Below, one piece after another: positions 7,806 to 14,708 of a stretch of 14,998 nt of DNA (its first letter is position 1; the number at the start of each line of letters is the position of its first letter). Below the pieces are notes generated by a model. It had not been told where the DNA came from. It did not search any database and saw nothing but the letters and a program-made list of their open reading frames with translations. The stretch comes from Microbacteriaceae bacterium (GTDB lineage Bacteria; Actinomycetota; Actinomycetes; Actinomycetales; Microbacteriaceae): contig JAUZFY010000236.1 in assembly GCA_030840185.1 (NCBI GenBank), positions 1-14,998 of the forward strand. Reading direction: 5' to 3'. Both the position numbers and the translations under genes were made by a program.

Positions 7806-8894
7806 ATGACCAGTACACCCGCGGCCACAAGCCGCAGCCTCACTCAGGCGACACTCTCGCCTCGCCTCCAAGCCGCCATCGCGAGCTACGAGGCACCGCG
7901 CGGATTCCTCGCGGTCGCCTCGATCGGCCTTCCCACCCTAGAGACGGTCGCCGCGCTCAAGGCCGACCTCGACCTCTGGTCCGCAGCGAAGCGCGACCCG
8001 ATGGATTACGACGGCGTCATCGAACGCAGCCGCGGGTATTACGCATCCCTCGTCGGCGTCACGCCTGACCGGGTCGCGGCCGGCTCCCAGACCTCCGTGA
8101 TCACGAGTGTCGTCGCCGCAGCGGTGCCAGAGGGCGCAGAGGTGCTCACGGTGCACGGCGACTTCAGCTCGATAGTGTTCCCGTTCCTGCAGCGCGCCGG
8201 CATTCGGGTGCGATCCGTCGCCCTCGCCGACCTCGCCGCCTCGGTGACGGATGACACGTGGCTCGTCGTCTTCTCCCACATCCAGTCCGCCACCGGCGTG
8301 GTGGCGGATGTGCCGGCGATCATTGCAGCTGCGGCTGCGCACGACGCGTTCACGCTGTGCGACACGACGCAATCGGCCGGGGTGCACCCCGTGGCCGCCT
8401 CACTCTTTGACGCGACCGTCTGCCACACCTACAAGTGGCTATGCGTTCCGCGGGGGATCGCGTTCCTGACTCTCAGCGAGCGATTCCAATCGCACCTCAC
8501 ACCGATTCAGGCCGGCTGGTATGCGGGGGACAACGTCTGGCAGTCCTGCTATGGGCCGGACATGGCGCTCGCGAGTGACGCCCGCGCCTTTGACGTGTCT
8601 CCGGCCTGGCCAGCGTGGATCGGAGCCGAACCGGCGCTCCGGATGTTCTCGGAGCTCGATATCGACGAGGTCTGGGCCTACACGAGCGGCCTCGGCGACC
8701 TGCTGTGCGACAGGCTTGGCATGCCCAAGCAGCACCAGGCCATCGTGACCTGGGCCGATCCGGAGGGCGCGGACCTGCGGAAGCTCGTGGCCGCGGGCAT
8801 CAAGGCCTCCGGCCGTGCCGGTCGGCTCAGGGCGGCGTTCCACTTGTGGAATGACGAGTCCGACGTGGAGGCGGTCGTCACGGCGTTGAGCTAG
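7806..8894 (+). CDS. Class-V aminotransferase-fold PLP enzyme (kynureninase/IPN-epimerase-like)
   Basis: A 362-residue fold-type I PLP enzyme. The Schiff-base lysine is K210 in CHTYKWLCVPRG. D186 and Q189 in CDTTQSAGVHP match the residues that hold the PLP ring. SHIQSATG (157-164) contributes the SH..S-G motif of the family, and the phosphate-binding region is near GSQTSV (93-98). The overall pattern is closest to the class-V group containing kynureninase, isopenicillin-N epimerase and cysteine desulfurase-like proteins. No catalytic cysteine loop of a NifS-type desulfurase is seen in the C-terminal part. The reaction is not assignable. The start at 7806 is set by the promoter spacing and the lack of coding-like sequence before it. 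It lies between an oxidoreductase and glyS, with no informative operon partner. Confidence 0.85.
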   Translation: MTSTPAATSRSLTQATLSPRLQAAIASYEAPRGFLAVASIGLPTLETVAALKADLDLWSAAKRDPMDYDGVIERSRGYYASLVGVTPDRVAAGSQTSVITSVVAAAVPEGAEVLTVHGDFSSIVFPFLQRAGIRVRSVALADLAASVTDDTWLVVFSHIQSATGVVADVPAIIAAAAAHDAFTLCDTTQSAGVHPVAASLFDATVCHTYKWLCVPRGIAFLTLSERFQSHLTPIQAGWYAGDNVWQSCYGPDMALASDARAFDVSPAWPAWIGAEPALRMFSELDIDEVWAYTSGLGDLLCDRLGMPKQHQAIVTWADPEGADLRKLVAAGIKASGRAGRLRAAFHLWNDESDVEAVVTALS

Positions 8895-8902
8895 GGCGAC
8901 GC

Positions 8903-8908
8903 TAGACT
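8903..8908 (+). promoter_or_regulatory. -10-like element upstream of glyS
   Basis: TAGACT within GCTAGACTCGG lies in the 66-bp gap after the aminotransferase gene. It would give a 5' leader of roughly 45 nt before the glyS GTG. A ribosome-binding site GGAG (8951-8954) then sits 6 nt before that GTG, so glyS is a leadered gene, unlike several neighbours. Confidence 0.45.
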
Positions 8909-8960
8909 CGGATTCGCTTATCGACCGCGCATCCAGCACGGCTGACCTTTGGAGTTCTTC

Positions 8961-10346
8961 GTGGCAAACGCCTCCCCACTCGATCCCGTAATCAACCTGG
9001 CCAAGCGCCGGGGGTTCGTCTTTCAAGCGGGTGAGATCTACGGAGGCTCCCGGTCGGCGTGGGACTACGGGCCGCTCGGCACGGCGCTCAAGGAAAACAT
9101 CAAGCGCCAGTGGTGGCAGTTCATGGTGCAGGGTCGCGACGACATTGTCGGAATCGACTCCGCGGTCATCCTGCCCCGTCGGGTCTGGGAGGCTTCCGGC
9201 CACGTCGAGGTCTTCAGCGACCCGCTCGTCGAGTCGCTCCACACCCACAAGCGCTACCGGGCCGATCACCTGCTCGAGCAGTACGAAGAGAAGCACGGGC
9301 ATCCGCCGGTCAACGGGCTCGCCGACATCCGGGACCCAGACACCGGTCAGCCCGGCTCCTGGACCGAACCGCAGAACTTCTCCGGCCTGCTGAAGACTTA
9401 CCTCGGACCGGTGGACAACGAGGAGGGGATGCACTACCTGCGACCCGAGACGGCGCAGGGCATCTTCGTCAACTTTGCCAACGTGCTCGGCGCCGCCCGC
9501 ATGAAGCCTCCGTTCGGTATCGCGCAGGTCGGCAAGTCCTTCCGAAACGAGATCACACCGGGCAACTTCATCTTCCGCACGCGGGAATTCGAGCAGATGG
9601 AGATGGAGTTCTTCGTCGAGCCGGGCACCGACGACGAGTGGTTCAAGTACTGGGTAGACGCGAGCGAGGAGTGGTTCACCGATCTCGGCATCTCGCCCGA
9701 CAACATCAGGCGCTTTGAGCACCCGGCCGAGAAGCTGTCGCACTACTCGAAGCGAACAGTGGACCTGGAGTACCGTTTCCGGTTCCAGGGCAGCGAGTGG
9801 GGCGAGCTGATGGGCGTTGCCAATCGCACCGACTTCGACCTGAAGACCCATTCCGAGGCATCCGGCGTCGACCTCTCCTACTTTGACCAGACCAAGAACG
9901 AGCGCTGGATCCCGTATGTCATCGAACCGGCGTTCGGACTCACGCGAGCGCTCATGGCGTTTCTTGCCGATGCGTACCACGAAGACGAGGCTCCGAACAC
10001 GAAGGGCGGGGTGGACAAGCGCACCGTGCTGCGCCTCGATCGTCGACTGTCCCCGATCAAGGTCGCGGTACTTCCGCTGTCACGCAACGAGCAGCTCTCC
10101 CCGGTCGCGCGCTCGCTCGCCGCGGACCTCCGCAAGTACTGGAACATCGAGTTCGACGATGCGGGTGCCATCGGACGGCGCTACCGCCGGCAGGACGAGA
10201 TCGGAACGCCGTTCTGCATCACCGTCGACTTCGACTCGCTCGAGGACAACGCGGTGACGATTCGGGAACGCGACTCGATGGCTCAGGAGCGGATTTCGCT
10301 CGATCGCGTGCGCGGATATCTCGCGGAGCAGTTGCTCGGCGCCTGA
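8961..10346 (+). CDS. glyS: Glycine--tRNA ligase, single-chain (eukaryote/archaeal-like) type
   Basis: GlyRS charges tRNA-Gly with glycine and is a class II synthetase acting as an alpha2 dimer. It has 461 residues. The N-terminal [27 protein letters not shown] block is characteristic. RPETAQG is at 161-167. Motif 2 spans [19 protein letters not shown] (194-212) and motif 3 is [12 protein letters not shown] (322-333). The anticodon-binding domain runs from about 360 to the end. The gene is self-contained and not the alpha2beta2 glyQ/glyS form. The start is GTG 8961 with GGAG upstream. TTG 8949 would add four residues and is less likely. A strong hairpin follows directly at the stop codon. Confidence 0.97.
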   Translation: MANASPLDPVINLAKRRGFVFQAGEIYGGSRSAWDYGPLGTALKENIKRQWWQFMVQGRDDIVGIDSAVILPRRVWEASGHVEVFSDPLVESLHTHKRYRADHLLEQYEEKHGHPPVNGLADIRDPDTGQPGSWTEPQNFSGLLKTYLGPVDNEEGMHYLRPETAQGIFVNFANVLGAARMKPPFGIAQVGKSFRNEITPGNFIFRTREFEQMEMEFFVEPGTDDEWFKYWVDASEEWFTDLGISPDNIRRFEHPAEKLSHYSKRTVDLEYRFRFQGSEWGELMGVANRTDFDLKTHSEASGVDLSYFDQTKNERWIPYVIEPAFGLTRALMAFLADAYHEDEAPNTKGGVDKRTVLRLDRRLSPIKVAVLPLSRNEQLSPVARSLAADLRKYWNIEFDDAGAIGRRYRRQDEIGTPFCITVDFDSLEDNAVTIRERDSMAQERISLDRVRGYLAEQLLGA

Positions 10347-10370
10347 CTGGTGTCTTCGGCACCGGCAGGC
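10341..10370 (+). terminator. Hairpin at the glyS stop, likely terminator without T-tract
   Basis: GCCTG (10341-10345) pairs with CAGGC (10366-10370). After a bulged A, CTGGTG (10347-10352) pairs with CACCGG (10360-10365), with one G-T wobble and a TCTTCGG loop. The 11-bp stem begins within the last codons of glyS. No T-run follows, which is common for actinobacterial hairpin terminators but makes the call uncertain. Confidence 0.5.
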
Positions 10371-10423
10371 CGGGTAAACAGCAGGTTACGCGAAGGTTGC
10401 AATTAGCTGGGAGCCTGCGCCTT

Positions 10424-10446
10424 GGGGGTTCCCCCCGAATGGGGGG
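10424..10446. promoter_or_regulatory. G5-TT-C6-GAAT-G6 palindromic motif
   Basis: GGGGG (10424-10428), CCCCCC (10431-10436) and GGGGGG (10441-10446) are spaced by TT and GAAT. The C6 block can pair with either G block. The symmetric C6-GAAT-G6 half resembles a protein-binding operator or a bistable hairpin. It lies about 280 bp before the beta-helix gene start. No regulator is identifiable from this window. Confidence 0.5.
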
Positions 10447-10479
10447 CGTCCTACGTTGTGTTCGTTATCGAGAACTCAG

Positions 10480-10503
10480 GTTTGGCGAGCCCGACCGCCA
10501 AAC
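10480..10503 (+). promoter_or_regulatory. Hairpin flanked by TCAGGTT direct repeats
   Basis: GTTTGGCG (10480-10487) and CGCCAAAC (10496-10503) form a perfect 8-bp stem with an 8-nt loop. TCAGGTT occurs at 10476-10482, overlapping the left arm, and again at 10505-10511, just after the right arm. This may be an operator, a leader RNA structure or a weak terminator. No T-tract follows. Confidence 0.45.
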
Positions 10504-10591
10504 ATCAGGTTCTATCAATGGCGATCCCGACGTGAGTTGAATAGCACGGGCGGTGCCACCTTCCTCTACTAGTCACAGGGACCCGAATCCT

Positions 10592-10732
10592 ATGTGTATT
10601 CCCCAAATTGCTTGTATGGCCCTCGTGAAGCTGACCCGCGAGGCCGTCGGTGCGGAGGAACGCGGGCCGCGGCTCTTGCCGAGTCGGGGTTCGTTCGCGA
10701 TAGTCGCGGCCGAGTCTGAACGGATCCCATGA
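10592..10732 (+). CDS. Possible 46-aa ORF overlapping the beta-helix gene start
   Basis: ATG 10592 opens a 46-codon frame (MCIPQIACMALVKLTREAV at its start, SERIP at its end). Its TGA (10730-10732) overlaps the ATG of the beta-helix gene (10729) as ATGA. AGGGA at 10577-10581 lies 10 nt before the ATG, a poorly spaced ribosome-binding site. An internal ATG at 10616 would give 38 residues. From there the third codon positions are clearly GC-rich, as in real genes here, while the first eight codons are not. No domain is recognised. It could be a coupled leader ORF or chance. Confidence 0.3.
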   Translation: MCIPQIACMALVKLTREAVGAEERGPRLLPSRGSFAIVAAESERIP

Positions 10733-11826
10733 GTTCGCAATGGGATGCCTCCAAGCGACGCACGCTGCTTATCGTGCTCGCCGCGGTCGCGGTTGTCCTC
10801 ATCGGCGCGGTGATCTGGGGGGTGGTCGCCTTGACGGGCGGTGGGCAGCAGGGCCCTCGCGAGGGGCGGGCTCCGTCCAGCGGAACGCCGACCCCTTCGA
10901 CCGCGCCGTCCATCCCGCCCGCCGCGGGCACCCGCGCCGTCTGCCCGACGTCCGGGACTCGAGTCTCCACCTCGTCGGAGCTTCACGCCGCGCTCGCTGC
11001 GGCGAAGCCGGGGTCAACGATTCATCTCGCTCCCGGCATCTACTCGGGGCATTTCCAGGCGACCGCATCCGGAAGCAAGGACGCGCCGATCTCGCTGTGC
11101 GGCCCAGCCGGGGCGATCCTCGACGGCGGAGGAATCCAGCACGAGTACGTCTTGCACCTCAACAAGGTGTCCTATTGGAACCTCATCGGATTCTCAGTTC
11201 GAAACGGCCAAAAGGGCGTGATGCTCGACGGCACCGTCGGGTCGATAGTGCAGGGACTGACGGTCACCCACACGGGACATGAGGCCATCCACCTGCGAAC
11301 GTCGAGCACCGACAACACGGTGCGGGACAACCGGGTAAGCGACACAGGTCACCTGAAAAGCAAGTACGGAGAGGGCATCTACGTCGGCACGGCGGAACCC
11401 AACTGGTGCAAGGTCAGCGGCTGCAACCCCGACCGCAGTGACCGCAACGTGTTGGTCGGCAACATCATCTCCGGCACGACAGCCGAGAGCGTCGACATCA
11501 AGGAAGGCACAACGGGTGGGCTGCTCGTCGGCAACTCATTCGACGGCTCGCAGATCAAGGCCGCCGATTCCTGGGTTGACGTGAAGGGAAACGGCTGGGT
11601 CATCGAGAACAACACCGGCGTGAATTCGCCAGGCGACGGCTTCCAGACGCACGAAATTCTCAACGGCTGGGGCACCAAGAATGTCTTCCGCAACAACACC
11701 GCCCACGTCGACGGGCCCGGCTACGGATTCGCCATGCGGCCCGCTCTCGCCAACGTCGTCGAGTGCAACAACACCGTGACCGGAGCGGCGAGCGGTCCAA
11801 CCGTGCCGTCGTGCAAGACCGGCTGA
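10729..11826 (+). CDS. Membrane-anchored right-handed parallel beta-helix protein
   Basis: A 365-residue predicted extracellular protein. A short basic N-terminus is followed by one membrane segment (about 11-36), acting as signal anchor or uncleaved signal, then a P/S/T-rich linker (about 42-70). From about 75 it shows the TSSELHAALAAAKPGSTIHLAPGIY start typical of pectate-lyase/NosD-type beta-helices. Repeated turns with N-x-V/N-N-x patterns continue to about 350. Six cysteines (72, 124, 227, 232, 346, 362) lie outside the membrane and could form disulfides. The fold is common in polysaccharide lyases, epimerases and hydrolases, and the loop ESVDIKEGTTGG recalls lyase-like loops. No catalytic set can be confirmed. 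The following ugd gene makes an acidic sugar precursor, suggesting action on a uronic-acid polymer. Confidence 0.8.
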   Translation: MSSQWDASKRRTLLIVLAAVAVVLIGAVIWGVVALTGGGQQGPREGRAPSSGTPTPSTAPSIPPAAGTRAVCPTSGTRVSTSSELHAALAAAKPGSTIHLAPGIYSGHFQATASGSKDAPISLCGPAGAILDGGGIQHEYVLHLNKVSYWNLIGFSVRNGQKGVMLDGTVGSIVQGLTVTHTGHEAIHLRTSSTDNTVRDNRVSDTGHLKSKYGEGIYVGTAEPNWCKVSGCNPDRSDRNVLVGNIISGTTAESVDIKEGTTGGLLVGNSFDGSQIKAADSWVDVKGNGWVIENNTGVNSPGDGFQTHEILNGWGTKNVFRNNTAHVDGPGYGFAMRPALANVVECNNTVTGAASGPTVPSCKTG

Positions 11827-11863
11827 CCGACAATCCGAACGGCTCCAACCCGAACACTCGATG

Positions 11864-11919
11864 CCCGATATGTCACAACCCGAATATGTCACCACCCGAT
11901 ATGTCACCACCCGAATAGG
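11864..11919. repeat. Direct repeats of about 15-16 bp just upstream of ugd
   Basis: Three units, CCCGATATGTCACAA (11864-11878), CCCGAATATGTCACCA (11879-11894) and CCCGATATGTCACCA (11895-11909), are followed by a partial unit, CCCGAATAGG (11910-11919). The partial unit runs into the ugd ribosome-binding site. The array fills half of the 101-bp gap between the beta-helix gene and ugd. The near-15-bp period does not match one full helical turn, so it need not be a cooperative operator; slippage is also possible. Confidence 0.85.
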
Positions 11920-11921
11920 AG
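11917..11921 (+). promoter_or_regulatory. Ribosome-binding site of ugd
   Basis: AGGAG is 6 nt before ATG 11928, one of the two best Shine-Dalgarno sequences in the window, and it fixes the start. It is formed at the broken end of the fourth upstream repeat unit. Confidence 0.8.
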
Positions 11922-11927
11922 ACAAAA

Positions 11928-13367
11928 ATGACATCCCCCGAATTACCAGATGTCGCTGTCGGCCCTGCTCCCTCTGCCCCGCCGGTCGAACGACCCCGAA
12001 TCACCGTCATTGGCACCGGTTACCTCGGCGCAACCCACGCCATCTGCATGGCCGTTCTCGGGTTTGAGGTGCTCGGGGTCGATGTCGACCCGCGCAAGAT
12101 CGAGGCTCTCGCTTCCGGTCGCGTTCCGTTCTTCGAACCGGGGCTCCCCGAAAAATTGCGGGAGGCTCTCGACTCCGGCCGACTTCGTTTCGGCACCGAC
12201 TTCGCTGAGGCGGCCGAATGGGGCGACGTGCACTTCGTGTGTGTCGGAACCCCTCAGGCAAAGGACTCGAACGCGGCCGATCTCCGATATGTCGAGTCGG
12301 CGTTCGCCGAACTGGCCAGCCGGATAACACGCCGCGCGCTCCTCGTCGGCAAGTCGACGGTCCCGATCGGCACCGCGGCTCGGCTCACTGAACTCGTGCA
12401 CGAGACCTCGCCGGCGGGCTTGCAACTCGAGCTGGCCTGGAATCCCGAGTTCCTGCGGGAGGGGTACGCGGTCGAGGACACCCTCCACCCGGATCGGCTC
12501 GTCTTCGGCGTCCCGTCGGACTGGGCGGAGCAGCAGCTTAGGGCCGCGTTCCGGCCGATCCTCGACGCCGGCACCCCGCTTGTCGTCGCCGACCTCGCCA
12601 CCGCAGAGCTGGTGAAGGTCGCGGCAAACTCCTTCCTCGCCACCAAGATCTCGTACATCAACGCGATGGCGGAGATCTGCGAAGTGACCGGTGCCGATGT
12701 CAACCTCCTCGCCCAGGCACTCGCCTACGACAGTCGGATCGGCGGACGATTCCTAAAGCCGGGTCTCGGCTTCGGCGGCGGTTGCCTGCCGAAAGACATC
12801 CGGGCCTTCATTTACCGGGCGGAGGAGCTCGGCGTCGGCCAATCGGTCGCGTTCCTTCGCGAGGTCGACGCGATCAACCTCCGCCGGCGCGCCCGCATCG
12901 TCGATCTGATCCGCGAGCTTGCCGGCGGATCGCTCGAGGGCGTGCGGGTCGCCGCGCTCGGCGCGGCATTCAAACCCAACTCCGACGACATCCGGGATGC
13001 TCCGGCGCTGGAAGTCGCGCGGATGCTTCGCACGGAGGGGGCCATCGTGACCGTCTACGACCCTCAGGCTGGGGAGAACGCGAGACGCGCCTACGGCGGA
13101 TTGAACTACGCCGACTCGCTCGCCGACGTGGCCCGAAATGCCGACATTGTCGCGCTGCTCACCGAGTGGCAGGAATTCCGGGATGCAGATCCGGAGTACC
13201 TCGGCGGCCTCGTCGCCCAGCGCAAGATCGTTGACGGGCGGCAAGCCCTCGACGCGGATGATTACCGAGCGAAGGGCTGGGAGTACCGGGCGCTCGGCCG
13301 GCCCGCTCAAGTCCCCGCGGTGCAACTCACCCTGGATGTGAAGGGTCTGACTTTGGCATCGGCCTGA
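11928..13367 (+). CDS. ugd: UDP-glucose 6-dehydrogenase (UDP-sugar dehydrogenase)
   Basis: This enzyme oxidises UDP-glucose twice with NAD+ to UDP-glucuronate, a precursor of acidic surface polysaccharides. It has 479 residues, slightly longer than usual because of a ~23-residue Pro/Ala-rich N-terminal lead. The Rossmann loop is IGTGYLG (28-34). Family motifs are NPEFLREGYAVED (172-184), K230 with N234 in VKVAANSFLATK, and the catalytic Cys C286 in GFGGGCLPKD. FKPNSDDIRDAPA (349-361) marks the C-terminal UDP-binding domain. Related UDP-ManNAc or UDP-GlcNAc dehydrogenases share the fold. The sequence is closest to the UDP-glucose group, but substrate is inferred. The upstream beta-helix gene is on the same strand, 101 bp away. 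Cotranscription is possible, and the direct repeats before ugd may add control. Confidence 0.93.
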   Translation: MTSPELPDVAVGPAPSAPPVERPRITVIGTGYLGATHAICMAVLGFEVLGVDVDPRKIEALASGRVPFFEPGLPEKLREALDSGRLRFGTDFAEAAEWGDVHFVCVGTPQAKDSNAADLRYVESAFAELASRITRRALLVGKSTVPIGTAARLTELVHETSPAGLQLELAWNPEFLREGYAVEDTLHPDRLVFGVPSDWAEQQLRAAFRPILDAGTPLVVADLATAELVKVAANSFLATKISYINAMAEICEVTGADVNLLAQALAYDSRIGGRFLKPGLGFGGGCLPKDIRAFIYRAEELGVGQSVAFLREVDAINLRRRARIVDLIRELAGGSLEGVRVAALGAAFKPNSDDIRDAPALEVARMLRTEGAIVTVYDPQAGENARRAYGGLNYADSLADVARNADIVALLTEWQEFRDADPEYLGGLVAQRKIVDGRQALDADDYRAKGWEYRALGRPAQVPAVQLTLDVKGLTLASA

Positions 13368-13384
13368 CACTGCATGGGAATAGA

Positions 13385-13397
13385 GCAGCCGCGCTGC
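13385..13397 (+). terminator. Short hairpin between ugd and the DsbA-like gene
   Basis: GCAGC, CGC loop, GCTGC makes a 5-bp stem in the 43-bp gap, and CCGC/GCGG offers an alternative overlapping pairing. It has no T-tract and lies 13 nt before the next start codon. It could be a weak terminator or a translation-control hairpin. Confidence 0.25.
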
Positions 13398-13410
13398 GGT
13401 TGCATGAGGG

Positions 13411-14064
13411 GTGAGCGATCCAATCAAGGTAGACATCTGGTCCGACGTGCAGTGCCCCTGGTGCTATATCGGAAAACGCAAGTTCGAGGCGGGAGCGGCG
13501 ACATTCGGCGGTGCGGTTGAAGTGGAGTACCACTCCTTCGAACTCGCACCGGACACGCCGGTCGACTTCGAAGGCACGCCAGTTGACTACCTGAGCGAGC
13601 GGAAGGGACTGCCGGTCGAGCAGGTCACGCGGATGCTCGAGAACGTGACGAACATCGCCGCTTCGGTTGGCCTGGATTACGACTACGACCACGTGCACCA
13701 GACCAACACGGTCAAGGCGCACGAACTGATCCACTACGCGAAGTCGCACGGCCGCCAGCTCGACATGAAGGAGCGGCTGCTCAAGGCCTATTTCGTGAAC
13801 GGCGAGCACGTGGGACGAATCGAAGACCTCGCCGACATAGCGGCCGAGATCGGATTCGACCGCGCGGACGTGGTGCGGGCGCTTGAGTCCGAGAGATTCC
13901 TCGCCGACGTGAAGGCCGACGTTGCCCTCGCGACCGAGTACGGCATCCAGGGCGTCCCGTTCTTCGTGATCGACCGAAAGTACGGGGTGTCCGGGGCGCA
14001 AGACGCGGCGACGTTTGCCAATGTGCTCGCCCAGGTTCGTGACGAGCGGGAGGCAGCCAAATGA
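13411..14064 (+). CDS. DsbA family oxidoreductase, FrnE-like
   Basis: A 217-residue thioredoxin-fold protein with the redox motif CPWC at 15-18. The cis-proline is P183 in YGIQGVPFFVIDRKYGVSGAQ. A helical insert domain sits at about 60-165. No signal peptide is seen, so it acts in the cytoplasm, as FrnE-type proteins do, unlike secreted DsbA. Family members are disulfide reductases/isomerases linked to oxidative-stress tolerance, or glutathione-S-transferase-kappa-like enzymes. The start at GTG 13411 places CPWC at the usual position. GAGGG abuts the start codon, so the ribosome-binding site is not ideal. The stop codon overlaps the start of a 44-aa ORF (ATGA). Confidence 0.92.
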   Translation: MSDPIKVDIWSDVQCPWCYIGKRKFEAGAATFGGAVEVEYHSFELAPDTPVDFEGTPVDYLSERKGLPVEQVTRMLENVTNIAASVGLDYDYDHVHQTNTVKAHELIHYAKSHGRQLDMKERLLKAYFVNGEHVGRIEDLADIAAEIGFDRADVVRALESERFLADVKADVALATEYGIQGVPFFVIDRKYGVSGAQDAATFANVLAQVRDEREAAK

Positions 14065-14195
14065 CGGAGGCGATTCAGCCGCTGACGATTTTGGGCGATC
14101 AGTCGGCGGCGGCCTGCGATGGCGAGTTCTGCGCCATCCCGGAACATCCGGAACAAGCGATCGTGAATCGGCGACTCGACGACGACGCGGTCTGA
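14061..14195 (+). CDS. 44-aa CX4C miniprotein, coupled to the DsbA-like gene
   Basis: ATG 14061 overlaps the TGA of the DsbA-like gene (ATGA, 4 nt) and the frame runs 44 codons to TGA 14193-14195. The protein is acidic, starts MTEAIQPLTILGDQS and contains C19 and C24 in ACDGEFCAIPE. It has no membrane segment. Its stop lies directly next to the end of the convergent deacylase gene, with no gap, so it fills all the space between two firm genes. It starts at a coupling overlap and uses GC-rich codons, which supports a real gene. The cysteine pair beside a thioredoxin-fold gene hints at a redox partner, substrate or metal-binding protein. That role is inference, and no named family is assigned. 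Confidence 0.7.
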   Translation: MTEAIQPLTILGDQSAAACDGEFCAIPEHPEQAIVNRRLDDDAV

Positions 14196-14675
14196 CTAGC
14201 TGATGTCGGCGACCGTCGCGTCGAAGGCCGCGAATAGCGCTTCGGCGTCGACGAAGGCGCTCAGGCCGAGCTCGCCAGCTCCCATGGCGACGCGACCGCC
14301 GATGGAGGAATCGGCGAAGACCGGCCACTGTGCCGTGCTGCCGAGCGGGGTGATCGTGCCGCGTTCGTAGCCGGTCGCCTCGAAGGCGAGGGTCGGCGAC
14401 GGCAGCGACAGCCTATTGACACCGACGACGGCGCGCAGCTTCGACCAGGAGATCTGGCGATCGCCCGGAATGAGCGCGAACAGGTACTCGTCCGGGGCGT
14501 CTTCCGGGGTGTGCCGCCGCACCACGAGGGTCTTCACAATGTCGTGCGGGGTGAGTCCGAGCAGTTCGGCGGCGTGCTCGAGCGATTCGGCGGCCGGACG
14601 CTCAACCATCTCGATGTGGAGGCCTCTGGCCGCGGCATCCGCCCGTGCCCGCGCCTGTCCCTCAGGCTCCGTCAT
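14196..14675 (-). CDS. YbaK/ProX-type aminoacyl-tRNA deacylase
   Basis: This 159-residue cytoplasmic protein is an editing-domain family member that hydrolyses mischarged tRNAs, typically Cys-tRNA(Pro) (YbaK) or Ala-tRNA(Pro) (ProX). The conserved catalytic-site lysine is K48 in DIVKTLVVRR. The family loop GYERGTITPLG (102-112) is present, as is GGRVAMGAGELGLS (127-140). It lacks any synthetase domain. The start ATG 14675 is preceded on the minus strand by AAAGGG about 10 nt away. It is divergent from dusB across 33 bp and its stop abuts the 44-aa ORF. The specific mischarged tRNA is not readable from sequence. Confidence 0.9.
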   Translation of the reverse strand: MTEPEGQARARADAAARGLHIEMVERPAAESLEHAAELLGLTPHDIVKTLVVRRHTPEDAPDEYLFALIPGDRQISWSKLRAVVGVNRLSLPSPTLAFEATGYERGTITPLGSTAQWPVFADSSIGGRVAMGAGELGLSAFVDAEALFAAFDATVADIS

Positions 14676-14708
14676 TCGCGAACCGCCCTTTCTTGAGAGA
14701 ATTGTGAA

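Larger units (their letters stand above)
10347..10591. other. Intergenic region upstream of the beta-helix/ugd genes
   Basis: About 245 bp after glyS show no family-like coding sequence. The region holds the glyS hairpin, the C6/G6 palindrome (10424-10446), an 8-bp-stem hairpin (10480-10503) and a TCAGGTT direct repeat (10476-10482 and 10505-10511). It is more AT-rich in places than the flanking genes. It probably carries the promoter for the beta-helix gene, but I cannot place -35 and -10 boxes with confidence. Confidence 0.5.

Noticed and set aside
8439..9980. A 513-codon open frame on the minus strand across the aminotransferase 3' end and glyS
   Set aside because: It is antisense to two firmly identified genes, is arginine/valine/leucine-rich as expected from GC-rich complement, and shows no domain or start signal.
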